Part shown: in pieces, positions 43,608 to 52,638 of the stretch
Layout: the number at the start of each line of letters is the position of its first letter
How positions within the stretch are numbered: position 1 is the first letter of the stretch
Origin: a bacterium
Lineage (GTDB): Bacteria > Vulcanimicrobiota > Xenobia > Xenobiales > JADMJV01
Direction: 5' to 3'
DNA: 64,000 nucleotides
Assembly: GCA_018266105.1 (NCBI GenBank)
Contig: JAFEBA010000017.1
Coordinates: forward strand, 1 to 64,000
Notes under the pieces: model-generated
Seen by the model: the letters and a program-made list of their open reading frames with translations, nothing else
Databases searched by the model: none
Told to the model about the DNA's origin: nothing
Position numbers and translations under genes: made by a program

Positions 43608-46016
43608 TTGGGGGTTGGTGTGTTCCTGGCGGTTCTCTGTCTGTGGTTCGCTCACGCCCGCCTGCATTTCACCAACGACCGCACCCGTATGCTCGACCCG
43701 GACCATCCCGCCCAGCAGCACTTCGAGCAGTATCGCCAGGCCTTCGGCGCTCACCCCGAAGTGGTGATTCTGGTCACCTCTTCTGATCAGGCTTTACGTC
43801 AGGCCTGCGTGCAGGCCTTGCTCAAGCAACTGAAGGAGGAAACCCGTCTGCAGGACCTGGCCGGTGTGCTGGACCTCCCGTTGCTTCCACAGCAAGCTCT
43901 CTACTATGCCAGCGAAGAGGCCCTGGCCGGATTGGAGGATCGACTCAAGCAAGCCCTGCAAATGCGCGAGGGCGCTCTTTCCTCTCAGCCGCAGGTAACC
44001 CGGGAGTTGCTCCATTCCCTGCGCAGTCGCGGGCACGAAGCCTATCAGAGCCCGTTCGGGCCGACGCCGCCACAACTCGAGACGCGTCGCTATTTGCAGC
44101 TCAGCCCGGATACGTTGGTGGTGGTGGCTCGAGTCAACTCGGGCCCGGATGACGACGGCCTGCTCGACCGCCTGCGTCAGAAAGTTGAGCAGGTAAGAGC
44201 TCATCACGCAGGCGTGGACGTAGCCCTGGGAGGCGATTTCGCGGCCTTCTGCGACGACGCACGCTCGGCACGACGTACAGCCCTGCAGGTTAGCTTACTC
44301 TCCCTGGTGCTGGTCCATAGCTTTTTCCGCTGGTCCTTCGGACGCCCCCAGCCGGCCCGACTGGCCCTGCTGACCGTGCTGATCGCTTTGTGCTGGAGCT
44401 GCGCCTGGGCAGCCTGGGCCACTCCCACTCTGAACCTCATCACCATTAACTTCACGGCCACCCTGATCGGACTAGGCATGGACTTTAATGTACAGATGCT
44501 CTACCGGTTTTTCGAAGAGCGCGAGCGCAGCGCCGATGTTCAAGAGGCCTTGAAGCGCACCCAGGATAGTGTGGGCCGAGAGAATCTGGTTGGTGCCCTG
44601 GCCACCAGCGCCGCCTTTTTTAGCTTGACGGCCACACCCTTTTTAGGGGTGGCTCAACTCGGACTGATCAGTGGCGTAGGAGTGCTGCTCTGCTGGCTGG
44701 CCTCGGTCACGATTCTGCCCGCACTGCTTCTGATCTTCGCTGCCCAAGGCACAGCCCCACCGCCTGGACCCTGGGAGGGCTGGGAACAGAGTTGGCGCAC
44801 GCGACCCAGATTGGTGCTTCTGGGGGCGGCTCTGATCACTCTGGTGGCGAGCTTCAACCTGGCCCGTCCCCGATTCGATTACAATCTGCTGCACATGATG
44901 CCGGCGACCGCGCTGGCGATCGAGAATGACCGGGCCTTCCACGAGCGTTGCGGAATGTGCAGTCTCTACGCCTGCTCGCTGGCCACAAGCGAAACCGAAA
45001 TGCGCCGGAGGACCGAAGCTTTTCGCAAACTGCCCGGCGTCGCTCGAGTGGAGAGTCCGGCCGACTGGCTTCCAGAAAATCCCCAGTCGCGACGGCAACG
45101 CATCCACGACCTGCTGCTCAGCGCCACGGGGACGGCAGCGCCAGAGTGGTTGGCTCAGTTGCCAGCCGCCGGCCAACGCCTTTCCACAGCTCAACTGCTT
45201 TCCCTCAAGCAGCGCTTCAGGGGGGGGGACCCGCGGATCCAGGCGGTGTTGAGCGATTTGGGTCCCGGTCCGATTCAGGACGGGCTGTCGCATTTCTTTG
45301 GTGAATTTAAGCGGGACCTTGAAAAACGGCGGGCCTGGTTGGCGGCCCAGAAGGTAGAGCCGATGCCGAGCTGGGAGCAAATTCCCCCGGACCTGCTCCA
45401 GCGTTACCACCAGGGTTCCCTGTGGCTGATCAAAATCTATCCCAAGCAAGATATCTGGGAAAAAGCTCCTCTAGAAGAATTCCTAACAGAATTATCCGGT
45501 GTCGACCCCAAGGTTACCGGCCTTCCTATCCTGACCCACACCTATTTACAGCAAATCAAGAACTCCTACTGGGTGGCCGGGCGCAATGCCCTGATCGCCA
45601 TCAGCCTGATCTTGTTCGTCTCGTTTCGTCGCCTGGACGAAACCCTGTGGGCCCTGGCTCCCAAGTTGCTGGGAATGATCTGGATGCTGGGAGCCATGGG
45701 CATCCTGGGAGTGAACTTCAATCCAGCCAATGCAACGTCGCTGCCTCTCACCCTGGGAATCGGCCTGGTTTTCGGTGTGCACGTGGTTCACCGCATGAGA
45801 AACCATCCCGAACAAGGCGTTTTCGCCGGTTCCACTGGCAATGCCGTGCTGGTATCCGGGGTTTCCACTGTGCTCGGCTATATCTCGCTGGTCACCTCAT
45901 CCTACCGAGGCATCGCCAGCCTGGGACTGATCATGGGGCTGGGAGTGATCAGCAGCCTGGTGGCGTCGCTGGTGGTGCTCCCGGTAGCCCGTCAATCGTC
46001 GTCGCGCCAGGCCTGA
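43608..46016 (+). CDS. MMPL/RND-family membrane transporter (HpnN-like)
   Basis: The 802-residue protein has the RND layout of two repeats: an N-terminal helix, a large external loop (about 15-225), five helices, then another helix, a second external loop (420-640) and five helices. GLGMDFNVQMLYRFFEER and GIGLVFGVHVVHRMR mark the two MMPL signatures. Such proteins export lipids, for example hopanoids, to the outer membrane. The first available start is TTG at 43608, but a CTG at 43587 overlapping the previous stop would add LRQPRLV, giving the positive charges expected before helix one. The 3' end overlaps the convergent DUF1328 gene by 25 bases. Confidence 0.88.
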   Translation: MGVGVFLAVLCLWFAHARLHFTNDRTRMLDPDHPAQQHFEQYRQAFGAHPEVVILVTSSDQALRQACVQALLKQLKEETRLQDLAGVLDLPLLPQQALYYASEEALAGLEDRLKQALQMREGALSSQPQVTRELLHSLRSRGHEAYQSPFGPTPPQLETRRYLQLSPDTLVVVARVNSGPDDDGLLDRLRQKVEQVRAHHAGVDVALGGDFAAFCDDARSARRTALQVSLLSLVLVHSFFRWSFGRPQPARLALLTVLIALCWSCAWAAWATPTLNLITINFTATLIGLGMDFNVQMLYRFFEERERSADVQEALKRTQDSVGRENLVGALATSAAFFSLTATPFLGVAQLGLISGVGVLLCWLASVTILPALLLIFAAQGTAPPPGPWEGWEQSWRTRPRLVLLGAALITLVASFNLARPRFDYNLLHMMPATALAIENDRAFHERCGMCSLYACSLATSETEMRRRTEAFRKLPGVARVESPADWLPENPQSRRQRIHDLLLSATGTAAPEWLAQLPAAGQRLSTAQLLSLKQRFRGGDPRIQAVLSDLGPGPIQDGLSHFFGEFKRDLEKRRAWLAAQKVEPMPSWEQIPPDLLQRYHQGSLWLIKIYPKQDIWEKAPLEEFLTELSGVDPKVTGLPILTHTYLQQIKNSYWVAGRNALIAISLILFVSFRRLDETLWALAPKLLGMIWMLGAMGILGVNFNPANATSLPLTLGIGLVFGVHVVHRMRNHPEQGVFAGSTGNAVLVSGVSTVLGYISLVTSSYRGIASLGLIMGLGVISSLVASLVVLPVARQSSSRQA

Positions 46017-46186
46017 AAAGCGCCTGATTGCCAGACGTTCCGGACAAAGACCGCGACCAGAAAGAGGATGAGAAAGAGATTGAAAAGCAGCCGTGCCAGC
46101 GGCGCCTCGGCTGCTCCCAGTCCGGCAAAGCCGAGAAGCCCTGAAACCAGGGCCAGAAGCAAAAACAGAGCGGCCCAGGTGGACAT
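45992..46186 (-). CDS. DUF1328 (YtjA-like) small membrane protein
   Basis: This 64-residue protein has two hydrophobic helices with LVSGLLGFAGLGAAEAPLAR in between, the usual DUF1328 pattern, and a short polar tail (FQAWRDDD). GGAGG six bases before the ATG at 46186 fixes the start. A second copy is at 61436-61609 in this window. Family members are common near stress-response genes and have no established activity. The leader AAGACGGAGGTCGG is identical to that of the gene at 24225. Confidence 0.85.
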   Translation of the reverse strand: MSTWAALFLLLALVSGLLGFAGLGAAEAPLARLLFNLFLILFLVAVFVRNVWQSGAFQAWRDDD

Positions 46187-46256
46187 CACCGACCTCCGTC
46201 TTGAGGATAAGAAACAACTCCAGTCTAGAAGGCCCGCAAGCCCGAGTGGAACTGTC

Positions 46257-46544
46257 TCAGATCCCCTGGCTCCGGGTACCTCTGTACCCGGCCAATTCAT
46301 CCGCCTCCCGGTCAGCAGGAGTGCTGGCCGCAGTTGGCCGCATCCATTGACGGACACCGTCTTCCAACTCTTGCATCAACCAGCTTTGGACCATTCGTCC
46401 CAGACCGGCCCGGCTCAATCCAGCTCCGGCCAGTAACGGCACAGCCAGGCCGGAGCCCAGGGCAAACCCGGCCACGACCGCGCCGCCCAGGCTGGTCAGC
46501 GGCTTCTCCTGAACAATTTGCTTGAAATTGTGGTGTTCTTTCAT
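46257..46544 (-). CDS. Small membrane protein, DUF883/YqjD-like arrangement
   Basis: The 95-residue protein begins MKEHHNFKQIVQEKPLTS, then has a Gly/Ala-rich membrane helix pair (LGGAVVAGFALGSGLAVPLLAGAG) and an amphipathic end (RMVQSWLMQELEDGVRQW). The EKPLTSLGGAVVAGFALG motif resembles the inner-membrane anchor of DUF883-type proteins. Starts at 46544 and 46553 are both possible; GAGGGG stands at a good distance from 46544. The neighbours are a DUF1328 protein and another DUF883-like protein, suggesting a small stress-membrane set. Confidence 0.65.
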   Translation of the reverse strand: MKEHHNFKQIVQEKPLTSLGGAVVAGFALGSGLAVPLLAGAGLSRAGLGRMVQSWLMQELEDGVRQWMRPTAASTPADREADELAGYRGTRSQGI

Positions 46545-46619
46545 AAACCTCATCCCCTCATCCGCGGCTCCCCATTGTGCGCTACGCAAGCAAGGGCAAC
46601 GGCGGTCTCTCGTCGAGTT

Positions 46620-46925
46620 TTAGCGACGGCTCAGCACGGAGCCGGTGAGAAATCCTAGAGCCAATCCAGTCATCAGAGCCTGGGCTGGATACTTCCGAAT
46701 CAGATCGGTGAGATCTGCTTGCATATCGGAAACTCGGCTGTCATTCAGGTACTGACTACCCGCCTCAAGCTGGTCAGCCGCTTTGTGCAACACGCCGCCC
46801 ATATGGGTCAGCGCCTGATCAGCCTTGTCGGCCATCTGCTTGCCGGTTCCGTGCAGTTTCTCTTTCGCCTGTTCCAAAGGCCGGTCCATGAACTGCTGGA
46901 CCTTTTCATTGCGAATCGGGTTCAT
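46620..46925 (-). CDS. DUF883/ElaB-like helical protein with C-terminal membrane anchor
   Basis: The 101-residue protein is a long amphipathic helix (KVQQFMDRPLEQAKEKLHG ... ALTHMGGVLHKAADQLEAG) ending in a membrane helix within YPAQALMTGLALGFLTGSVLSRR, exactly the ElaB/YqjD/DUF883 layout. Known members anchor ribosomes to the membrane in stationary phase, though that is not shown for this branch. The start at 46925 has GGAG eight bases before it. It precedes the smaller DUF883-like gene on the same strand. Confidence 0.82.
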   Translation of the reverse strand: MNPIRNEKVQQFMDRPLEQAKEKLHGTGKQMADKADQALTHMGGVLHKAADQLEAGSQYLNDSRVSDMQADLTDLIRKYPAQALMTGLALGFLTGSVLSRR

Positions 46926-46996
46926 AGTAATCACTCCTGTTCTGTGATGGTCATAAGTCAGTCGGGGATCCGACCTCTCCTCGCTCCTATCTTAGC

Positions 46997-47034
46997 CTGG
47001 GACGGGCCCGACCCTCAGGTTGGCCCGTCCCCAG
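46997..47034. terminator. Hairpin downstream of the GH13 gene
   Basis: CTGGGACGGGCC (46997-47008) pairs with GGCCCGTCCC plus CAG (47022-47034) with one bulged C. It lies in the 145-base gap after the GH13 stop. A T-run is missing, so it may stabilise the 3' end rather than terminate alone. Confidence 0.55.
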
Positions 47035-47070
47035 CTGCGGGGATCCCTATACCGCCCTGGCGGGGCCGGC

Positions 47071-48858
47071 CTACTTGGTGAGAACCAGCAAACTGTAGGG
47101 AGCCAGCTTGAATTCGGCACTCCACTGCTGTTCGTCCCAGGCAATCGGCTCGGCCTCCAGCTGGCCGCCTTTGGGCTCCTGGTAGTCCGGGCTGTAGACC
47201 GAAGAGGCTGTGTTCAACCGAATCTTCCAGCAACCCGGACCGGGCAGTCCCAGGCGAAAGCTCTCCATCTCCTGGGCGGAAAAGTGAGCAACCACCAGAA
47301 CCTCCTCTCCTGGCTCTTTATAACGACTGAAGGCCAGCACATTCTTCTCCTCATCATTGCGGATCAACTGAATGCCCTGGCCGGTAAGGCCAGCGCTGAC
47401 GCCGTCCAGATTGCGCCGCAGACGAATCAGGTCGCGATAGAGACGTACGATGCCGCGAAAGTCCTCAGACAGTTCCCAATCCAGTGGTACGGTGTCTTCA
47501 AACCAGCCATCTTCCAGAAATTCCTGACCTTGGAAAAGCATGGGGATTCCCGGGGCCGTCAGAGCCAGTGCGCCGGCCAAAGTTGACCGTCGGCGGGCGT
47601 ACCAATCCTGGGGATTCTCAGGGTCCACCTCAGAGGTGACGCGTTGCTTCCCGTTGGCCACCTCATCGTGAGACTCGCTGTAGACCACTCGCTGAAACGC
47701 ATCGTCATTGAAGCGCTGCAACAGTGCGCCGGCCACCTGACTCATGGAGCGATGGTCGTCCTCAGGAGTGGTGACCGCGGCCCGGACCGGATGAACGAAA
47801 TGGGCGCACCACTGGCTATGGAATCCGGCCCCGTTCTGCTCAACGGGAGCAGTTAAAGCGTGACTGTCCTGCAAATCCTCAGCAATTAAAATTTTCCCCG
47901 GAAAGCGGCTGCGAATCTCGCCGTTGATCCCTCGGAAAAGCTCCCAGGCCTCGGGAATCTCACGGACCATATCAATGGTCCGCATATACAGGGTGGAGTC
48001 GTAACGCAGTCCATCCACGTGAAACTCCTCCAGCCACATCAAGGCATTATCGCGCAGGAACTGTCGGACCTCAACGCGTCCATAATCCGGACGGGTGTCG
48101 CCCCAGGGAGTATTGGAGCGGTCATCGTTGTAAAAGTAGATCCCGCCCTTGTCGTTCTGGCTCCACCCGTCAAATTGCCAGAGGTCCAGATCGCTGGGCC
48201 CCATGTGGTTGTAGACCACATCCAAAATGACACCGATGCCGTGCTCATGACACTTCTTCACAAAGCGCTTGAAGGCATCGGGACCGCCATAGGCGCTTTC
48301 CACCGCGAAGAGGTGAGAGGGATTGTAACCCCAAGACCAATCGCCAGGAAACTCCGCCACCGGCAAGATCTCCACCGCGTTGACGCCCAGACGTTTGAGA
48401 TGACCCAACCGTTTTTCCGCGTCCGCAAAAGTCCCCGGCCCTTCCCCCTTAGAATCTTGAAAGGTGCCGATATGCATTTCATAGATGACCAACTCATTGA
48501 ACGGTCCTAGCCCTGCATACTGGTCATCCTCGCCCCAGTTGAAGGCGGCCGGGTCATAAATGACACCGTTACCAATCGAACTGGTCACTTCTTTGGCATA
48601 GGGATCAATTCGAGACAACTCCTTCTCACCGTTGCGCAAGAAATATCGATACTCGTCGCCAACCCCAGCATCTTCCACCACCCCGGACCAATGTCCGGAA
48701 TCTTCTCTCTGTAAAGGGTGCTTACCGGGCTGGAAATCATTGAAAGTGCCGATCACGGAAACCTCTTCGGCAAAGGGGGCCCAAACTCGGAAAGAGCATC
48801 CCTTCTTAAGCAAGGATGCCCCCATGGTGGTGATTTTTTTTGCGGCTGATACGGACAC
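47071..48858 (-). CDS. GH13 alpha-glucan enzyme with CBM48 (branching-enzyme/trehalohydrolase type)
   Basis: The 595-residue protein has an N-terminal CBM48 (about 13-105, FRVWAPFAEEVSVIGTFNDF) and a GH13 barrel. Visible landmarks are YEMHIGTF, VVYNHMGPSD, VDGLRYDST (nucleophile Asp), ILIAEDLQD (acid-base Glu) and SESHDEVA (third acid). YEMHIGTF and the CBM48 place it with glycogen branching enzymes, or the related maltooligosyl-trehalose trehalohydrolases; the length sits between the two. No other glycogen or trehalose gene is in the window. Start is GTG at 48858 with GAGG eight bases ahead. An upstream terminator isolates it from the next gene. Confidence 0.9.
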   Translation of the reverse strand: MSVSAAKKITTMGASLLKKGCSFRVWAPFAEEVSVIGTFNDFQPGKHPLQREDSGHWSGVVEDAGVGDEYRYFLRNGEKELSRIDPYAKEVTSSIGNGVIYDPAAFNWGEDDQYAGLGPFNELVIYEMHIGTFQDSKGEGPGTFADAEKRLGHLKRLGVNAVEILPVAEFPGDWSWGYNPSHLFAVESAYGGPDAFKRFVKKCHEHGIGVILDVVYNHMGPSDLDLWQFDGWSQNDKGGIYFYNDDRSNTPWGDTRPDYGRVEVRQFLRDNALMWLEEFHVDGLRYDSTLYMRTIDMVREIPEAWELFRGINGEIRSRFPGKILIAEDLQDSHALTAPVEQNGAGFHSQWCAHFVHPVRAAVTTPEDDHRSMSQVAGALLQRFNDDAFQRVVYSESHDEVANGKQRVTSEVDPENPQDWYARRRSTLAGALALTAPGIPMLFQGQEFLEDGWFEDTVPLDWELSEDFRGIVRLYRDLIRLRRNLDGVSAGLTGQGIQLIRNDEEKNVLAFSRYKEPGEEVLVVAHFSAQEMESFRLGLPGPGCWKIRLNTASSVYSPDYQEPKGGQLEAEPIAWDEQQWSAEFKLAPYSLLVLTK

Positions 48859-48880
48859 TACAAAACCTCTTTCTGATGAA

Positions 48881-48915
48881 AATAAAAAGGGGGAGAGCCA
48901 TTTCAGGCTCTCCCC
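48881..48915 (-). terminator. Rho-independent terminator, minus strand
   Basis: Read on the minus strand, GGGGAGAGCC (48915-48906) and GGCTCTCCCC (48899-48890) form a perfect 10-base stem with a 6-base loop, followed by TTTTTATT. It ends the general-stress-type gene upstream of the GH13 gene. Confidence 0.93.
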
Positions 48916-48927
48916 GCGTGCGAAAAA

Positions 48928-49494
48928 CTAGAGAGTGTTATGAACGGCGGCGCCGTCAGCGCGCCCATAGGTGTCGGCGCTGTATTTGTTGATGATTTCG
49001 CGCACTTCGAACTCACCCAACTTGCCAGTGGGGCAGGAGACCGCCACTACGGCGCGGCCATTCTTCAAGGCCTCCTCCGAGTCGACCGCGATGCGATGGG
49101 GCACCCCTTGATCCTGAAGGTATCCGGCCACACCACCAGCAATGGCTCCGCCCACGGTTGCACCCGCAAGTCCAGCCAGAGCCGTAGCCAGCGCACCGCC
49201 ACCGGTAACCAGACCAAAGCCGGGGATCACCAATGAGGCCAGAGCAGCCAGCGCACCCACACCCAAACCGATTCCTGCGCCCTTGCCTGCGCCCGAAGCG
49301 GCGTCGGCCCCAGTGGTGGTGGTTACACCCGAGGTCGCCTTATCCACCACCGACTGGTCCTGGTCGCCTCGTAAGTAATCGGGCGGAAACAGGGCGGAAA
49401 GATCTTTCTGCTCGGCACCGCGATCGAGCAGCGCGGCCAGAGCCTTCTCGGCCATATGAGCGTCTGGAAAACTTGCGTAAAGAGTAATGTTCAT
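48928..49494 (-). CDS. General-stress-type protein with glycine-zipper core
   Basis: The 188-residue protein begins ITLYASFPDAHMAEKALAAL, the ferredoxin-like strand-helix start seen in YflT-type general stress proteins, and closes with VDSEEALKNGRAVVAVSCP, the matching C-terminal half. Between them is a long Gly/Ala-rich hydrophobic stretch (GAGKGAGIGLGVGALAALASL ... ATVGGAIAGGVAGYL) of glycine-zipper type that likely inserts in or peripherally binds a membrane. GGAG nine bases before 49494 supports the start. It is followed by a perfect terminator, so it is monocistronic. Confidence 0.72.
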   Translation of the reverse strand: MNITLYASFPDAHMAEKALAALLDRGAEQKDLSALFPPDYLRGDQDQSVVDKATSGVTTTTGADAASGAGKGAGIGLGVGALAALASLVIPGFGLVTGGGALATALAGLAGATVGGAIAGGVAGYLQDQGVPHRIAVDSEEALKNGRAVVAVSCPTGKLGEFEVREIINKYSADTYGRADGAAVHNTL

Positions 49495-49597
49495 CGTCGT
49501 AACTCCATTTCACTGTGTGTGGGGCACCAACCCCTTGAGCCGACTATACTGCCGGGGTACGATCGCCCCCAGGTTCGGGCGTCATCGCAGGATGGGA

Positions 49598-50641
49598 TCA
49601 AAGTACTCCGGGGCGACGGGCCAGATCCAGAATCCGCGGACCGATCATATCCAGGGCCAGCTCCTCGTCCACCGCGCCGATACGCACCGCGGCCTTTGGC
49701 ATTCCGTATACCACACAACTGGCGCGGTCTTGAGCGATGGTGTGGGAGCCGGACTGACGCAAGCTGAGCAATCCCTGGGCTCCATCCTCACCCAGTCCGG
49801 TCAAAATCACCCCGATCGTATTCAAGCCGCTCTCGGCCAGCGAACGAAAAAGTACGTTTCCTGAAGGACGTTGCCAACATTCTCGCTCCCCTTTACGCAA
49901 CCAGGTGCGCCGATTCTCCCAGTGCAGATGGAAGTCGGGCGGGGCAACATAGATGCTGCCCGCGGCAGTTAACTCTTCGTTCTCGGCCATCTGGACGCGC
50001 ATCGGAACGTTCTTGTCCAGCCACTCCACGAAGCTTTCGCTGAATTCCGAGGTGATGTGCTGCACCAGTAAAACCGGCGCCGGGAATTCAGCCGGCAATT
50101 TTCGCAGAATTTCGCACACGGCCGCCGGACCTCCGGTGGACGCCACAATTCCAACCCCCATGACTTGAGTCATTCGGGGCTCGGCCAAAGCGGAAGAGCA
50201 AAGGTTCTCGCCCACCGGCCGAAAGTCCAGTTTGCGACGGATGATGTGGACCTTACTCATGGCCGCAACGTGGTCAAGGAAGGCCTGGCAGCGCCGGGCG
50301 TAATCCTGGTGTAACGGAGAGGGCAGAGCTGGGAAGGCGCTGACCGCCCCCTGACGCAGCGCCAGCGCCTCGTTGCGGGCAAAATCTGCATCCACCACGG
50401 CCACCACCGGGGTGGCGAATTTCCCGCTGACCTGACGCACACAAGAGGCGCTTGAGCCATCCGCCATGGGCCAACGAACGGTCACGGCCTGAGGAGCCTC
50501 AAGCTTGATCAATCTCAGTGCGTCCTGACAACTGGATAAGGCGGCCACAACTGAGAAGCGCTGATCCTTCTCCAGCAGCATCTGCAAGCTCTGGCGAACT
50601 TCCGAGCGGTCGTCCACCACCAGAATGCGAATCTCGCTCAC
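49598..50641 (-). CDS. CheB/WspF-type methylesterase with degenerate receiver
   Basis: The 347-residue protein has the CheB layout: receiver (1-120) and methylesterase (155-345) with Ser in GIVASTGGP, LVQHITSEF (His) and LTGLGEDGAQG (Asp). The receiver keeps the acidic pair in ILVVDDRSE but where the phosphoacceptor should be (LDxxMPxMDG) it reads VTVRWPMADG, an Arg in place of Asp. The switch-end lysine (TKP) is also missing (VSAFPALP). It should therefore not be phosphorylated and may be constitutively open or gated by binding. In Wsp systems the homologue is WspF. It is last in a six-gene chemosensory operon; its ATG overlaps the CheA stop by four bases. Confidence 0.88.
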   Translation of the reverse strand: MSEIRILVVDDRSEVRQSLQMLLEKDQRFSVVAALSSCQDALRLIKLEAPQAVTVRWPMADGSSASCVRQVSGKFATPVVAVVDADFARNEALALRQGAVSAFPALPSPLHQDYARRCQAFLDHVAAMSKVHIIRRKLDFRPVGENLCSSALAEPRMTQVMGVGIVASTGGPAAVCEILRKLPAEFPAPVLLVQHITSEFSESFVEWLDKNVPMRVQMAENEELTAAGSIYVAPPDFHLHWENRRTWLRKGERECWQRPSGNVLFRSLAESGLNTIGVILTGLGEDGAQGLLSLRQSGSHTIAQDRASCVVYGMPKAAVRIGAVDEELALDMIGPRILDLARRPGVL

Positions 50642-52638
50642 AGCAACCTCTGGATGGCATCCATCAAGCGGCGATGATCGAAAGTTTGCTTCAGCAGGTA
50701 GGCATCCGCTCCCAGTTCGAGTCCCCGCTTTTGCTCTTCAGGAGCCGCCAACGAGGTCAGCAGAATGACAGGAATTTCCGACCACTCTTCTCTTTCTCGG
50801 ATGCGCTGCAACAGGCCCAGACCGTCCAACAGCGGCATCTGCACATCACTCACAACCAGCGCCACTTTGCGCGCCGAGAGCACGCTCAAGGCTTCGGTTC
50901 CATCAGCAGCTTCCACCGTTTCATAGCCACCCGACTGGAGCAGGGCGGCGGTCATCTGGCGGGTGGTCTGGGAGTCGTCCACCAAAAGAATCAAGGGCGG
51001 GGTGGCCGGGCTGGTGGTCAGGCTGGGCCCAGGTCTGTGCTCCTGTTCCTGGACCAAAAATTCAGGCCGGAGTACCATCGAAACCTCTCCCCCGGGAGAA
51101 ACATAGACGCCTTCGAGCAGGCCGTCCGGCCAACCGCCTCCCTGCATTGCCTGCAGGGTCACTGACAGATGGTCCAGCCAGTCCTCGACCTGGACCAGCC
51201 GACTTCTCCCATCCGGGAGACCCAGCTCCACCACTCTGAGCCGATCGGGCGTTCCCGCCTCCCGCTCCTTCAGGTTCAAGAGTCGCGAAAGCGGTGTAAT
51301 CGGGCGTCGTTCCCCCGCTTCCACCAGGTAAAAACCCTCAGGTCCGCGCAAGACCTCCTCAAGCGCCAGATAGCGCAGCCGGACCACGGCCCGGGTGGGC
51401 AGAGCGAACTCTCGACCTCCGCAGCGCACGGTCAGAATCTGAATGCCCCAGGCGCCGGAACTGAAAGACAGCTCCCAGGTGCTGCCCTGACCTGGAGACC
51501 AACGGATCGAGCCGCCCAGTTCAACCACGCGGGAGCGCACCGCGCCCATCCCTACCCCACGTCCCGCGCCCCGTCCTACCACCGACTGACTGCTCAAACC
51601 GTCCACGAAGACCAGTTCCTCACTGGGCAGCTCAGGGTCCACTCCCAGGGCTCGTGCCCTTTCCATCAGGACCTCTCGATTCAGTCCCCCGCCATCGTCG
51701 CGAATCTGGACAACCAGTTGCTCGCCCAAACGAACCACGCGCAGGCACACCGTGCCACGCTCCGGCTTTCCTTGACGGACGCGCTCCTCAGGAAGCTCCA
51801 GTCCGTGATGCAAAGCATTGGAAAGCAGATGATTGAGAGGGTCCAAAAGAGCCTGGAGCAGTGGCAACTCCACCAGTGTCTCGCCACCTTCCAAAATGAA
51901 GTCCACGCTCTTGCCCAGGCTCTGGGCCAGGTCACGAGCCTGGCTGGACATTCCTCCCAACAGATCACGGGCTGGAACCAGCAGCAACTGGCGGGCCTCT
52001 TCGCGCAATTCCTGAGTTGAGTGGGCCATCTCACCCGCCAACCTTTCCAACCGGCGGATCAGGGAGCTTTGCAACGGGCCGGCCTGGGCCCTAAGTTGGC
52101 GCAGGCCCGCCTGAAGAGCGAAGGGCTGGGTGCCGATACGACCACTGGCTCGAATCAGGCTTTCCAGTTGCTGAACCTGCACACGCACAACCTGACGCTG
52201 GCGGTCGCCCTCACTTTCACCCTCGAAAGAACGTGGAAGCTCGTCCTCCTCTTCAGCCTCGATCCAGTCCCCCAACTGCCGATAGGTCCTCTCGGCCGAG
52301 GCAGACCGCTTGCCTTGCAGGGCAGCCGCGACCGAGTCCTCCAGGGCATCTCGCAGGGCCCGCACCCAATCAGCCCGGCGCTCTGACTGAGGCAACTGGT
52401 CGAAGCGCAAGAGCAAAGTTTCACCTCGGTGGGCCAGCTCTTCAACCAGGCCGAAATTCAACAACCGGGCCGTGCCCTTCAGGCCGTGCAAAGCCCGCCG
52501 GGCTTCGGCCAGACGGTCCCCTTCCCAGCCCCCTTGCTCCAGTTCTCGCTCCAGAGCCTCGAGCCGAAGCAGATGATCGCGATGTTCCAGGGCAAAGGAC
52601 TGTAAGACCTGTTTGCGGGCCGCCTCGGAAGGCTTCAT
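50638..52638 (-). CDS. CheA-type histidine kinase with C-terminal receiver (WspE-like)
   Basis: This 666-residue kinase has HPt (phospho-His in LHGLKGTARL, about H51), a dimer region, HATPase (LLSNALHHGLELPEER, then RDDGGGL), a CheW-like coupling domain (385-520) and a receiver (545-665; Asp in VVSDVQMPLLDG, K in LLKQTF). The layout equals WspE. Signal from the MCP should lead to phosphoryl transfer to its own receiver and to another regulator. In the Wsp archetype that is WspR, absent here; the hybrid kinase upstream of the MCP is the only other relay protein in the operon. It shares one-base or four-base overlaps with both neighbours. Confidence 0.93.
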   Translation of the reverse strand: MKPSEAARKQVLQSFALEHRDHLLRLEALERELEQGGWEGDRLAEARRALHGLKGTARLLNFGLVEELAHRGETLLLRFDQLPQSERRADWVRALRDALEDSVAAALQGKRSASAERTYRQLGDWIEAEEEDELPRSFEGESEGDRQRQVVRVQVQQLESLIRASGRIGTQPFALQAGLRQLRAQAGPLQSSLIRRLERLAGEMAHSTQELREEARQLLLVPARDLLGGMSSQARDLAQSLGKSVDFILEGGETLVELPLLQALLDPLNHLLSNALHHGLELPEERVRQGKPERGTVCLRVVRLGEQLVVQIRDDGGGLNREVLMERARALGVDPELPSEELVFVDGLSSQSVVGRGAGRGVGMGAVRSRVVELGGSIRWSPGQGSTWELSFSSGAWGIQILTVRCGGREFALPTRAVVRLRYLALEEVLRGPEGFYLVEAGERRPITPLSRLLNLKEREAGTPDRLRVVELGLPDGRSRLVQVEDWLDHLSVTLQAMQGGGWPDGLLEGVYVSPGGEVSMVLRPEFLVQEQEHRPGPSLTTSPATPPLILLVDDSQTTRQMTAALLQSGGYETVEAADGTEALSVLSARKVALVVSDVQMPLLDGLGLLQRIREREEWSEIPVILLTSLAAPEEQKRGLELGADAYLLKQTFDHRRLMDAIQRLL

